A DNA stretch of 50,584 nucleotides, from NCBI GenBank assembly GCA_013140495.1, contig JABFSR010000039.1, forward strand, positions 1-50,584. Reading direction: 5' to 3'. This stretch comes from Verrucomicrobiota bacterium (GTDB lineage: Bacteria; Verrucomicrobiota; Verrucomicrobiia; Limisphaerales; JADLHS01). Positions 25,353-33,089 of the stretch are shown in pieces (position 1 is the stretch's first letter; each line of letters starts with the position of its first letter). Made by a program: the position numbers and the translations under genes. The notes beneath the pieces were generated by a model. That model saw only the letters and a program-made list of their open reading frames with translations. It was not told the origin of the DNA and searched no databases.

Positions 25353-25400
25353 CTTGCTTGCTTTACGAATTATTCCTGCTCAAAGCGACAGCAGCCCGCA

Positions 25401-25730
25401 TTACTTCTTGAAAGTCCGCATGTAGGCGACCACCGCCTTGATTTCTGCGTCGGACACACCTTCAGTCGGCTTCATCAAGGTCTTGCCCTCTTTGTCTTTC
25501 AAACCCTCCTTGATGGCCTTGAATGCTGCATCGTCGGTGACGGCCGCCTGAACTTTCGGATCGGTGTAATCCTTGGCCCCAAGTTTTTTTCCCATTTTGG
25601 TGTCACCCTTGCCATCGGCCCCATGGCACTTGGTGCATTCCTTGTCGTAGATGACTTTGGCGTCGGCACCCAGCAGCGTCCCGGTGGCGGCAAGAGCAGC
25701 GACGACGATGATGGAAATATGTTTTTTCAT
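25401..25730 (-). CDS. Small monohaem class I cytochrome c, copy 1
   Basis: 109 residues with a Sec signal peptide (KKHISIIVVAALAATGTLLG), one haem site ECTKCHGADGKG near residue 32, and C-terminal VVAYMRTFKK. The axial methionine is probably in the KTLMKPTEG segment (near 88). This is a soluble periplasmic electron carrier. Two close paralogues exist in the window (25852-26181 and 32469-32798), and all three keep the K-x-YTD/LTD and GLKDKEGK segments. Its gene follows the second copy by 121 nt, with two hairpins in between, and precedes the heptahaem inner-membrane cytochrome gene, so it is a natural acceptor for that protein. Confidence 0.9.
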   Translation of the reverse strand: MKKHISIIVVAALAATGTLLGADAKVIYDKECTKCHGADGKGDTKMGKKLGAKDYTDPKVQAAVTDDAAFKAIKEGLKDKEGKTLMKPTEGVSDAEIKAVVAYMRTFKK

Positions 25731-25759
25731 AGGTCGTTTGATGAATTACCTGGTTGTTG

Positions 25760-25793
25760 ACCCGGCTGGTCCATGTTCACCTTCCAGCCGGGT
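25760..25793 (-). promoter_or_regulatory. Intergenic stem-loop after a monohaem cytochrome gene (distal)
   Basis: Perfect 10-bp arms ACCCGGCTGG (25760-25769) and CCAGCCGGGT (25784-25793) around 14 nt. A matching stem (CCCGGCTGGC/GCCAGCCGGG) lies at 32372-32404 at the equivalent place after another cytochrome copy. No T run follows, so an mRNA-stabilising or processing stem is more likely than a terminator. Confidence 0.6.
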
Positions 25794-25821
25794 GGATTTT
25801 GAAACCCTGCCCTTTACAACA

Positions 25822-25843
25822 TTTGAGCGCCCTTCCGCTCAAA
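25822..25843 (-). promoter_or_regulatory. Intergenic stem-loop after a monohaem cytochrome gene (proximal)
   Basis: Perfect 8-bp arms TTTGAGCG and CGCTCAAA around 6 nt, directly after the stop of the 25852-26181 cytochrome gene. A related stem (GTTTGAGCGGG/CCCGCCCAAAC) is at 32433-32460, again directly after a cytochrome stop. Confidence 0.6.
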
Positions 25844-25851
25844 AAATCCGG

Positions 25852-26181
25852 CTACTTTTTGAACTTGCGCATGTAGGCGACCAGCGCCTTCGCATCGGCA
25901 TCGGAGATGCCTTCCGCCGGCTTCATCAGAACTTTGCCTTCCTTGTCCTTGACGCCTTCCTTGATGGCTTTGACTGCTGCCTCGTCCTTCATTCCGTCCT
26001 GAACTTTTGCGTCAGTGTAGTCCTTGCAGCCAAGTTTCTGCCCCATCTTGGTGTCGCCTTTGCCTTCCTTGCCGTGACATTTGGCGCAATCCTTCTCGTA
26101 CGTTTCTTTTGCATCGGCTGCAGCCACTGTCAACGCGCTGGCAGCCAGGATGGCGATGCTGAGTGTGAGTAGTTTTTTCAT
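25852..26181 (-). CDS. Small monohaem class I cytochrome c, copy 2
   Basis: 109 residues. Signal peptide MKKLLTLSIAILAASALTVA, haem site DCAKCHGKEGKG near residue 32, then DTKMGQKLGCKDYTDAKVQ and VLMKPAEGISDADAKALV, whose methionine is the likely sixth ligand. It differs from the other two copies by an extra cysteine (LGCKD, near 51). It is a periplasmic carrier that lies between the NrfD module and the third copy; 239 nt separate it from the upstream hypothetical gene, so it probably has its own promoter. Two stem-loops follow its stop codon. Confidence 0.9.
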   Translation of the reverse strand: MKKLLTLSIAILAASALTVAAADAKETYEKDCAKCHGKEGKGDTKMGQKLGCKDYTDAKVQDGMKDEAAVKAIKEGVKDKEGKVLMKPAEGISDADAKALVAYMRKFKK

Positions 26182-26420
26182 GGTAGTTACCGCTACGTTT
26201 CAATTGCTTTGTTGTTATTCGGCGTCCCGTTCAACAACTGGCACAACTAACGAGTCGCCATTCGACATTGATAGCTTCGGCGTAACAGCAAACCAGCGCA
26301 ATCCCATTCTTGGCAAAGACCGTGCGTTTATTGGCGTAAGCCAGAAGCATGTCTCCGGTTAATGGGGGATGCGAACTCTTATGTGCGCCAGCGACTCGTA
26401 GATAATGCCGTCCGTTCTCC

Positions 26421-26873
26421 TCAACCACCCAGTTCACACGGATCAAGTTGATCGGCAAGTTCGCAGAGCGCGTTGTAGTAATCGTCCTTGGAGAGCCCGG
26501 AGACGCTCGCGCCAAAAGTCTCTGCGTCATCCGGCGACGCGAACTCGCCATAGTTCACGCGGACGAGCTGGTAGAGCACCAGCAACGGCACCTGCTGGAG
26601 TTGCGTCATAAAGAATGGATGAACGAAGACCATGTAGCCGTCCTCGGGTCGCTCGCCTTTCGCCATGGCGTGAGCGAATTCGTCCTTGAGCAACGGCTGC
26701 GAATCGAACACGACTTCGCATGGATAACGCACTGCGGTTCGGTCCTGCAAAATCTGCTGTAACTCGCGCCAACCGATGTGCGGGCCGTACTTCGCGCGGA
26801 TTTCATCGCCTTTCGTCGCGACGTGACCGTTCAGCGATTCCTTGAAATCGTCAGATGTGAGTTGTTGCGACAT
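26421..26873 (-). CDS. Conserved-looking hypothetical protein, last gene of an NrfD module
   Basis: 150 residues from the ATG at 26873, which lies 23 nt inside the end of the NrfD gene, so the two are translationally coupled. It is acidic, soluble and rich in aromatic residues (MVFVHPFFMTQLQQVPLL near 80), with a C-terminal helix-rich part ending LADQLDPCELGG. It has no signal peptide, haem motif, Fe-S cysteines or membrane segment, and I do not recognise the family. Cytoplasmic location plus coupling to the membrane subunit suggests an assembly factor or regulator for this module, which the second module lacks. Confidence 0.7.
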   Translation of the reverse strand: MSQQLTSDDFKESLNGHVATKGDEIRAKYGPHIGWRELQQILQDRTAVRYPCEVVFDSQPLLKDEFAHAMAKGERPEDGYMVFVHPFFMTQLQQVPLLVLYQLVRVNYGEFASPDDAETFGASVSGLSKDDYYNALCELADQLDPCELGG

Positions 26874-28152
26874 GCGGCGTGGTGGTCTGGTCAGACTTTT
26901 GTCCGGCAGCGAAAAGATGATCGTCGGACTCGCCTTCGTTGCGCTTGGTGATTCTTCCCTGAAGTATCGGAATGGACATGCGCAGGAACAAAGTGTAGGC
27001 GAGCAGGCCAAACGCCCAGATGCCGAGGCAGACCAGCGTTTCGTTTAGCGAGGGAGTGTATTCCACCATTTCGCCGAGCGGACTTGGAATAAATCCTGGG
27101 ACGACGAGGCCCATGCCTTTTTCAATCCAGATGCCGACGATGGCGAGCACGCAGGCGACGTTGAGATACTTCAGACTCTTACTCATCGGCAGCACGAGAA
27201 TGAACATGGCAACGAGGTTGAACAGGATGGCCGTCCAAATCCACGGCACAAGCGCGTGAAAACCATGCAGCCCAAAGTAGAGGTAGTTCGACGCCGCGAC
27301 ATGCGACGTGCGCGTATAGAATTCCTTGAACACTTCGTTGAACAGGAGGAACACGTTGATGAGCATCGAAACCTGCACAATGCTGCGCAGCGTCAGCAGC
27401 GCCTTGTCGCTGATGCGATAATCCGTGACGTGGCGGATGACCTGCAGCGCGAGGATGATAATCGCCGGGCCTGCGGTGAACGCGGAAGCCAGGAAGCGCG
27501 GGCCAACAATGGAGGCATTCCAGAACGGACGTCCACCGAGTCCGACGTAAAGAAACGCCGTGACGGTATGAATCGAAATGGCCCAGCCAATGGCGAGGAA
27601 CACGAACGGGATATAAAACCACTTTGAGGGCGTGCGACCTTGATAGCGACAGTAGAGCAGATAACCGCAGATGTGGACGTTGAGCAGCAGATAGCCGTTG
27701 AGCACGATCACGTCCCAACTGAGCATCGAACCGGGAAAGTTGAACTTGCCGATGCCGGGAATCAAATGCCAGAAGCGGTCAGGACGGCCAAGGTCCACGG
27801 TCACAAACGCCAGGCACATCAGGATCGCTGCGACGGCGAGCAGTTCGCCGAAGATGACGAGGTCGTGCAGTTCCTTGTTGTCGTAAATGTAAACCGGGAT
27901 GACGAGCATCGCCGCTGCGGCTGCAACGCCGACGATGAACGTGAAGTTCGCAATGTAAACACCCCAAGAAACCTGGTCGCTCATGCCTGTGACCATGAGG
28001 CCGTGGACGAATTGTTTGGCGTAGGCATTGATGCCAAGAAGAATAACGACGCTGAGGATTCCCATCCACGCGTAGTAACGCCAATCGCCCACAAACGCGA
28101 TGCGACCGCAGCGCCAGAGGAAATGGAAGTAGTTTTTCGTGGCTTGGATCAT
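26851..28152 (-). CDS. nrfD: NrfD/PsrC/HmcC-type integral membrane quinone-interacting subunit, module 1
   Basis: 433 residues with nine to ten hydrophobic helices, beginning WMGILSVVILLGINAYAKQF and including GVYIANFTFIVGVAAAAAML and LGRPDRFWHLIPGIG, the conserved loop of the family. It would exchange electrons with menaquinol in the membrane and pass them to its Fe-S partner, whose gene (28149-29114) overlaps it by ATGA. The C-terminal 35 residues are polar and extend into the cytoplasm or periplasm. The gene order cytochrome c, Fe-S, NrfD, without a molybdopterin enzyme, resembles Hmc/Tmc/Cbc-type modules. Confidence 0.88.
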   Translation of the reverse strand: MIQATKNYFHFLWRCGRIAFVGDWRYYAWMGILSVVILLGINAYAKQFVHGLMVTGMSDQVSWGVYIANFTFIVGVAAAAAMLVIPVYIYDNKELHDLVIFGELLAVAAILMCLAFVTVDLGRPDRFWHLIPGIGKFNFPGSMLSWDVIVLNGYLLLNVHICGYLLYCRYQGRTPSKWFYIPFVFLAIGWAISIHTVTAFLYVGLGGRPFWNASIVGPRFLASAFTAGPAIIILALQVIRHVTDYRISDKALLTLRSIVQVSMLINVFLLFNEVFKEFYTRTSHVAASNYLYFGLHGFHALVPWIWTAILFNLVAMFILVLPMSKSLKYLNVACVLAIVGIWIEKGMGLVVPGFIPSPLGEMVEYTPSLNETLVCLGIWAFGLLAYTLFLRMSIPILQGRITKRNEGESDDHLFAAGQKSDQTTTPHVATTHI

Positions 28153-29114
28153 ACGTCGAAGTAGTAGAAGAAGCGTGGCGACGTGCCGAGTTCCTCCTTG
28201 AGTTGAACGAACACTTTCTTGTTCCGCATGATGTACGACACCTCGCTGTTCGGATCGAGAATGTTTCCGAATTTACGTGCGCCCGCCGGACAAACTTCGA
28301 GACACGCGGGATATTTTCCAGCGCGTGTGCGTTGAATGCAGAAGTGACATTTCTCCATCACGCCCTGTTTGCGCGGGCGGTTTCCGAGATAGGACATTTC
28401 AGGATTGATGCGGTCCTTCGGGATGCTGGGCTTCGTCCAGTTGAAACGACGCGCGAAGTAAGGACACGCGGCTTCGCAATAGCGGCAGCCGATGCACCAG
28501 TCGTAATCAATCACCGTGATGCCATCGGCCTCCTGCCAGGTCGCCTTCACCGGGCAAACCTTCACGCACGGTGGGTTCTTGCATTGCTGGCATTGCACCG
28601 GCATGTAGAAGAATCCTTTTTCCGGCACGGTCGGCGATGCGTAATTGTGATCGCCCTTCTCCATGTCGAATGAGCCATGCGGCATCTTGAGCACGCGGAT
28701 GTATTGAATCTCAGGATCGCGCGACTGGTTGTTTTCCGCGACGCAGGCGTGGACGCATTTGCGGCAACCGATGCAGCGCGTGAGATTCAGGCAATAGACA
28801 AACTCCACGCCGTCCATCGGCTTGTAATCCTTCACATGCGGACGAATCGAGTACTGTTTCTCGACTTCGCGGGTGATGCGATCCAGCACCTTCTCCATGT
28901 CGTCCTTCGAGAGTTCCTTGTAATGCTTCTGCATGAACTGCTCGGCAGAAGTGTAATCCGTGAGATCGCGCAACGGCGCAAGACTCGCCGCGAGCGCCGC
29001 AATGCCGGATGCCAGCACGCCGGAAGTGCGGAGAAAACTGCGACGGTTCATGCCGCCATTACCGTTGCCGCCGCCGGCGCAACCCCCCGATGAACATGGT
29101 GAGTTCGAGGTCAT
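28149..29114 (-). CDS. Tat-exported ferredoxin-like subunit with four [4Fe-4S] sites, module 1
   Basis: 321 residues from the ATG at 29114, which overlaps the cytochrome stop as ATGA. A glycine-rich 21-residue leader precedes MNRRSFLRTSGVLASG, a twin-arginine signal, so folding and export across the membrane are expected. Four cysteine clusters follow: CIGCRKCVHAC (near 113), CQQCKNPPCVKVCP (near 172), CIGCRYCEAACPY (near 200) and CHFCIQRTRAGKYPACLEVC (near 245), the normal pattern of DsrO/HmcB/NrfC-type electron-transfer subunits. It wires the NrfD membrane subunit to the tetrahaem cytochrome encoded just upstream. An ORF extending to 29333 is only the shadow of the upstream gene. Confidence 0.87.
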   Translation of the reverse strand: MTSNSPCSSGGCAGGGNGNGGMNRRSFLRTSGVLASGIAALAASLAPLRDLTDYTSAEQFMQKHYKELSKDDMEKVLDRITREVEKQYSIRPHVKDYKPMDGVEFVYCLNLTRCIGCRKCVHACVAENNQSRDPEIQYIRVLKMPHGSFDMEKGDHNYASPTVPEKGFFYMPVQCQQCKNPPCVKVCPVKATWQEADGITVIDYDWCIGCRYCEAACPYFARRFNWTKPSIPKDRINPEMSYLGNRPRKQGVMEKCHFCIQRTRAGKYPACLEVCPAGARKFGNILDPNSEVSYIMRNKKVFVQLKEELGTSPRFFYYFDV

Positions 29115-29764
29115 TCGTGATTTCTTTCGGCTTCGTTGTGTGCTGGAGCTTTCGCGACCGGATGCAGGGCATGAGGGCCGGGCGCCGGTTCGCGACCCGG
29201 AAACTTGGGTGAATGCGGATTGTGACAGGACGGGCAGCCGAGCCGCGAGTATTCTCCCATGTCGCGATTCCAAAACCCGCTCGTGCGCCCATGCACGCCC
29301 GCCTCCCAGTCCCGATACGTCGGGCCGTGGCAACTACCGCACAGAGGCGTGCTGTCCACGAGCTTCAATTGCTTGCCATCACGAGTCTGAAGCAATGAAA
29401 GATTCATCTCGTCATGGCAGTTGTAACAATTGTTGTTGCGCTTGTGGCTGCCGTGACTGAGGGCGATGTCCGCATGTTCCTTGGGCAGGATGATGTTGTT
29501 TTCTGCGTCGAACTTGATCTTGATGGGCTTGTTCTTCTCGTGACAAATGTCGCAGTCGTAGTCCGAAGGATCGCCACCCTTGCGAATAAACTCCGCAATC
29601 GCCACGCGCGACGGTGAGGTGTCCACAAACTTTGGGTCCGCCAATGGAATCGGGGAAGCTGGCGGCGTGCGCCCCCAAAGATTGAAGGCGAACGCCGCCG
29701 CCAGCGCCAGAAACATGACGCTCATGGCGGCCAGTACAAGGAATTTTCTATCGTTGAGAATCAT
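29111..29764 (-). CDS. Membrane-anchored tetrahaem cytochrome c, module 1
   Basis: 217 residues. An N-terminal hydrophobic segment (FLVLAAMSVMFLALAAAFAF, 8-27) is followed by LWGRTPP and no clear cleavage site, so it is probably a membrane anchor. Four haem sites occur: CDICH (near 71), CYNCH (near 113), CGSCH (near 143) and CPSCH (near 178). Histidines in ALSHGSHKRN and AGVHGR are likely distal ligands. It presumably takes electrons from the Fe-S subunit to the periplasmic pool. A parallel, shorter tetrahaem gene (31880-32344) opens the second module. Confidence 0.85.
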   Translation of the reverse strand: MILNDRKFLVLAAMSVMFLALAAAFAFNLWGRTPPASPIPLADPKFVDTSPSRVAIAEFIRKGGDPSDYDCDICHEKNKPIKIKFDAENNIILPKEHADIALSHGSHKRNNNCYNCHDEMNLSLLQTRDGKQLKLVDSTPLCGSCHGPTYRDWEAGVHGRTSGFWNRDMGEYSRLGCPSCHNPHSPKFPGREPAPGPHALHPVAKAPAHNEAERNHE

Positions 29765-29833
29765 GACGAATCAATTGGCCATCCTCTGCCCAAGCCCCCA
29801 TATCCTGATCCCGCACACAAGGCGAAGCCGGTT

Positions 29834-31069
29834 TCAAATCTCCTCCATGCGATGGGGCACATGCCCCTTGGTGGATAAGCGCTCCGCAAGGAAGAGCTTG
29901 ATCAACACCGTCAGAATGATGAACGGCAGACTCAACAGGATCAGCCCCATGAACCAGCCTTCGACGCCCGCAAACTCCAGCTTGTAACTCATCACCCCTC
30001 GCAGGCTCTTGGAGAAAAACTGCCCGCCCATCACCACGTTCCAGCGCATCGCAAACACACCGATCAGGATGAAAACCGCGCTGGCGAAATACATGCGTTT
30101 GCGCGCCATGTCGGGAATACGCTTGCGGAGAACCTGGAGAACACCGAGCAACAGCAGCGGGATTAAAGTGCCCACCAAGACCTGCCCGATGCTCAAGGTG
30201 TAGAACAATCGTTCCTGGGCCATGTATTCCATCACGTGAAAACCTTCCTCGGCGGAGTACGCCCGATGAACCCAGTCGAGCGCCTCCACCGTGGCGTCAA
30301 TCACCAGCGCGTAAAACAGAAACATGCCCATCACGTCCAGGCAACGCATGTCCAGCGCACGCCGCCGCACCCAGGTCAGCACCATGTAATTGAACACGCA
30401 CAGGGCGATGCCGGAAACCATGGCCGAGAGAATAAAGATGATCGGCATGATGGCGTTGCCCCACCACGGATTGGCTTTGATGGAGCCGAAGATGAAGCCC
30501 ACGTAACCATGCAGCAGAAAGGCGGACGGAATGCCGAGGATGGAGATGATCCAACTGAGTTTGTGGTCCAGCGCGAGCGCCTTGTCCGACACATCGGTCA
30601 CTCCCAGGGTGAACGCGCGGTAAATGATGCCACGAAAACCCGCTTCCGTTTTGGACCACTCCACAAAGTCCTCCCGGTAATCAAACCACAATTCCAGAAA
30701 GAGCACCGCCATCAGATACCACGCGTAAACGAAGCCGAAAATGGCCATCGGCGACGTCAGATGCGGCGTGATCATGATTTGAATAGAGCGCTCCGGATGG
30801 CCGAGATGGAACAACAACGGCAGTGTGGCGCACAGCAGAAACGCCAGCGCCGTCAGCAGGGACAGCCGGTAAACCGGCTCCAGGGGTTTGACCCGGAAAA
30901 CGCGCACCAACGACGCCATGATGAAGGCGCCGGCCACCAACCCGGTGATGTAGGGATAGAGCACAATGAGAAAACCCCACAGCGGATGCGTGCCCGATTC
31001 GTTCGGATAAACGTAACCCTCGAAGCGCGGGATGGCCTCGACGATGGCATTGGTAATTTCCAGGGACAT
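29834..31069 (-). CDS. nrfD: NrfD/HybB-type integral membrane quinone-interacting subunit, module 2
   Basis: 411 residues and ten or so hydrophobic helices, including WGFLIVLYPYITGLVAGAFI and FLLCATLPLLFHLGHPERS, the conserved Pro/His loop of the family. It is only distantly related to the module 1 subunit, so the two modules were not made by recent duplication. The start follows the Fe-S gene stop by a single nucleotide. It is predicted to oxidise or reduce menaquinone together with the FeS/tetrahaem partners. No extra coupled gene follows it; the next gene starts after 69 nt. Confidence 0.87.
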   Translation of the reverse strand: MSLEITNAIVEAIPRFEGYVYPNESGTHPLWGFLIVLYPYITGLVAGAFIMASLVRVFRVKPLEPVYRLSLLTALAFLLCATLPLLFHLGHPERSIQIMITPHLTSPMAIFGFVYAWYLMAVLFLELWFDYREDFVEWSKTEAGFRGIIYRAFTLGVTDVSDKALALDHKLSWIISILGIPSAFLLHGYVGFIFGSIKANPWWGNAIMPIIFILSAMVSGIALCVFNYMVLTWVRRRALDMRCLDVMGMFLFYALVIDATVEALDWVHRAYSAEEGFHVMEYMAQERLFYTLSIGQVLVGTLIPLLLLGVLQVLRKRIPDMARKRMYFASAVFILIGVFAMRWNVVMGGQFFSKSLRGVMSYKLEFAGVEGWFMGLILLSLPFIILTVLIKLFLAERLSTKGHVPHRMEEI

Positions 31070-31070
31070 G

Positions 31071-31883
31071 TTAGCGGACCTCCTTGTCCAGATTGGCGTA
31101 CAGCGTGCGCGGCTCGGTGCCCAGATGCGGCTTCAAGGAAAACACCTTGTTCTTCGCGATGAAGGTTTGAATCGGATCGTTTTCCACGGGGTTTTTAAGG
31201 TCACCGAAGATGCGGGCCTCGGTCGGGCAGACTTCCACACAGGCCGGCTTCAACCCGCGCGTGATGCGGTGATAGCAGAGATTGCACTTCTCCGCCGTCT
31301 TGGTTTCCGGGTTCAAGAAACGGCAGCCGTACGGACAGGCCTGGATGCAAAAGCCACAGCCGATGCAGTAATTCGGGTCCACCAGGACCGCACCGTCCGG
31401 CGTGTCGAACGTGGCACCCACCGGGCACACCTGGGTGCATGGCGAAGCCTCGCACAGATTGCACAGCTTGGGGACGAAGAACGATTTGAGGATTTCTTCG
31501 CGCGGCACGGATGTAGGCGGAAATCCGTCCCGACCCCCGTTCGGCGAATCCACCAGCACCTCACCGCGCAGGCGGTCGGAGCCGGGCTTGGGCTTCTTGA
31601 TGATGTAGCGCTCGATCCAGGTGCGAAAGTAATGAGCCGCCTCCGGCACATGGTTTTCCTTCTTGCACGCATCCACGCACAAGCCGCAGCCGATGCACTT
31701 GTCCACGTCGAAACACATCAACCATTTGTGTTTATACGGGTCGTAACCGTTGGGGGCGCCGGAGGAGGCGAACACCTTTTGCACGGTCGCCTTGGCCGCG
31801 CGCGCCGCTGGCGCGCTCAACAACCCCGCCAGCGCACCGCCGAACACACCGAGCATCTTCCTTCGGGAAAAATCAAATTTCAT
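31071..31883 (-). CDS. Tat-exported ferredoxin-like subunit with four [4Fe-4S] sites, module 2
   Basis: 270 residues from the ATG at 31883 (ATGA overlap with the cytochrome stop). The signal SRRKMLGVFGGALAGLLSAP is a twin-arginine leader. Cysteine clusters CIGCGLCVDAC (near 63), CNLCEASPCTQVCP (near 142), CIGCGFCIQACPY (near 172) and CNLCYHRITRGLKPACVEVC (near 194) match the four-cluster HmcB/DsrO/NrfC family. About 60 residues between the first and second clusters form a module-specific insert (RYIIKKPKPGSDR). It is the central relay of the second module. Confidence 0.87.
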   Translation of the reverse strand: MKFDFSRRKMLGVFGGALAGLLSAPAARAAKATVQKVFASSGAPNGYDPYKHKWLMCFDVDKCIGCGLCVDACKKENHVPEAAHYFRTWIERYIIKKPKPGSDRLRGEVLVDSPNGGRDGFPPTSVPREEILKSFFVPKLCNLCEASPCTQVCPVGATFDTPDGAVLVDPNYCIGCGFCIQACPYGCRFLNPETKTAEKCNLCYHRITRGLKPACVEVCPTEARIFGDLKNPVENDPIQTFIAKNKVFSLKPHLGTEPRTLYANLDKEVR

Positions 31884-32344
31884 GGCACTTCGTTGGGTTG
31901 GTGGGGCACATGACATTCCGTGCATTTTTGCCCCGCGTAATGGTTTTTGATATTGATCTGCTTTTGCGTCACCGGCCGGGAAGGATTGGCTTCATGGCAA
32001 CGGGAACAAGCCAGGGTGTTCCGCTTGTCGGGTTTCTTGCCGTCGCTGTCCGGATCGGCGACGTGGGCCGAGGACGGGCCGTGGCAGGATTCACAGCCAA
32101 TGGTCTTGTGTTCGCCCTTGAAGAGTTGCGTCTGAATTATTTCATGGCACTCCAGACACGACTTACGCCCGGCGAATACCGGCGTGCGGGAAGCCACTTC
32201 CTCCAGCGCCGCACCGCGATAAAAGCCATAATCCCGGAACGAAGCCGGGGTCAGGAGTTGTCGCGCGATGAAGTACGAAACAACAATCCCGATGGTCAGC
32301 AGGACCAACCGGAAAATCTGAGGTGGCATTTTTAAGAGACCCAT
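31880..32344 (-). CDS. Membrane-anchored tetrahaem cytochrome c, module 2
   Basis: 154 residues from the ATG at 32344, preceded by AGGAAG. The N-terminal segment FRLVLLTIGIVVSYFIARQLL is a single anchor. Haem sites are CLECH (near 61), CESCH (near 84), CSRCH (near 111) and CTECH (near 137). GEHKTIGC and NHYAGQKC provide nearby histidines. Its role is the same as the module 1 tetrahaem protein, but it is 60 residues shorter. A monohaem cytochrome gene precedes it by 124 nt with two stem-loops in between. Confidence 0.85.
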   Translation of the reverse strand: MGLLKMPPQIFRLVLLTIGIVVSYFIARQLLTPASFRDYGFYRGAALEEVASRTPVFAGRKSCLECHEIIQTQLFKGEHKTIGCESCHGPSSAHVADPDSDGKKPDKRNTLACSRCHEANPSRPVTQKQINIKNHYAGQKCTECHVPHQPNEVP

Positions 32345-32371
32345 AGCGTCGGCTTCCTGTTTGGGAGCTAC

Positions 32372-32404
32372 CCCGGCTGGCAACCTTGATTCCCGCCAGC
32401 CGGG
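32372..32404 (-). promoter_or_regulatory. Intergenic stem-loop after a monohaem cytochrome gene (distal, second locus)
   Basis: Perfect 10-bp arms CCCGGCTGGC and GCCAGCCGGG around 13 nt. It is nearly the same stem as at 25760-25793 and lies at the same place relative to a monohaem cytochrome gene. Confidence 0.6.
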
Positions 32405-32432
32405 TTGAGCTCATTCCCTAACCTCTCATGAA

Positions 32433-32460
32433 CGTTTGAGCGGGCCCTCCCGCCCAAACG
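32433..32460 (-). promoter_or_regulatory. Intergenic stem-loop after a monohaem cytochrome gene (proximal, second locus)
   Basis: 12-bp arms CGTTTGAGCGGG and CCCGCCCAAACG with one mismatch around CCCT, 9 nt past the stop at 32469. It is related to the stem at 25822-25843. Confidence 0.6.
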
Positions 32461-32468
32461 AAATCGAA

Positions 32469-32798
32469 TCACTTCTTTAAAGTGCGCACTTGCTTCACAA
32501 GCGCCTTGATGTCGTCGTCGGATAGTCCTTCGGCAGCCTTCATCTGCGTTTTGCCTTCTTTGTCCTTCAGGCCTTCCTTGATCGCCTTGAACGCGACCTC
32601 GTCCGTGAAACCTTCCTGGACCTTCGCGTCGGTGAGGTCCTTGATGCTGAGCTTCTGGCCCATCTTGGTCTGGCCCTTGCCGTCGGGGCCGTGGCACTTG
32701 GCGCAGGTTTTGTCATAGGTCTCTTTTGCGTCTCCCGCAGAGGCCGCCGCCAGAGCAGCGGAAGTGATTGCGATTGTCAGTAGAACGATTTTTTTCAT
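32469..32798 (-). CDS. Small monohaem class I cytochrome c, copy 3
   Basis: 109 residues from the ATG at 32798; a longer frame upstream is not signal-like. Signal peptide KKIVLLTIAITSAALAAASA, haem site TCAKCHGPDGKG near residue 32, KLSIKDLTDAKVQEGF and TQMKAAEGLSDDDI, with a candidate axial methionine in TQMK. It is closely related to the copies at 25401 and 25852. It lies between the porin gene (291-nt gap upstream) and the second quinol module, the position expected for a carrier between inner- and outer-membrane parts. Confidence 0.9.
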   Translation of the reverse strand: MKKIVLLTIAITSAALAAASAGDAKETYDKTCAKCHGPDGKGQTKMGQKLSIKDLTDAKVQEGFTDEVAFKAIKEGLKDKEGKTQMKAAEGLSDDDIKALVKQVRTLKK

Positions 32799-33089
32799 AC
32801 AGGGTGTTTGTTGTTTGATTGCCACTAAGTTTGTTGCAAAGCATGCAGAGCAAGCCACGACGGCCGGCGGCGTGCGGTCGGAGGAACTCTTCCGCACCCA
32901 CGCCGACCGTCGCTACTTCTCCGATTGCTGCTGCAATGTCCACACGTGCAGAATCGGATATTCGATCAGCCAAGACTCCGCTGAATTTGCCTTTTGCTAG
33001 GCGTTTTTTGCGAAACCTTGGATAGAAATGGTGAGGGCAAAAACCACCGTGAATACGCCAGATCGAATCAACAATGCATCTGGTGCTGA

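Noticed and set aside
26851..31883. Alternative complex III or polysulfide/DMSO reductase
   Set aside because: NrfD and FeS subunits are present, but there is no molybdopterin-type large subunit (ActB/PsrA/DmsA), and each FeS gene stands alone with its own tetrahaem gene.
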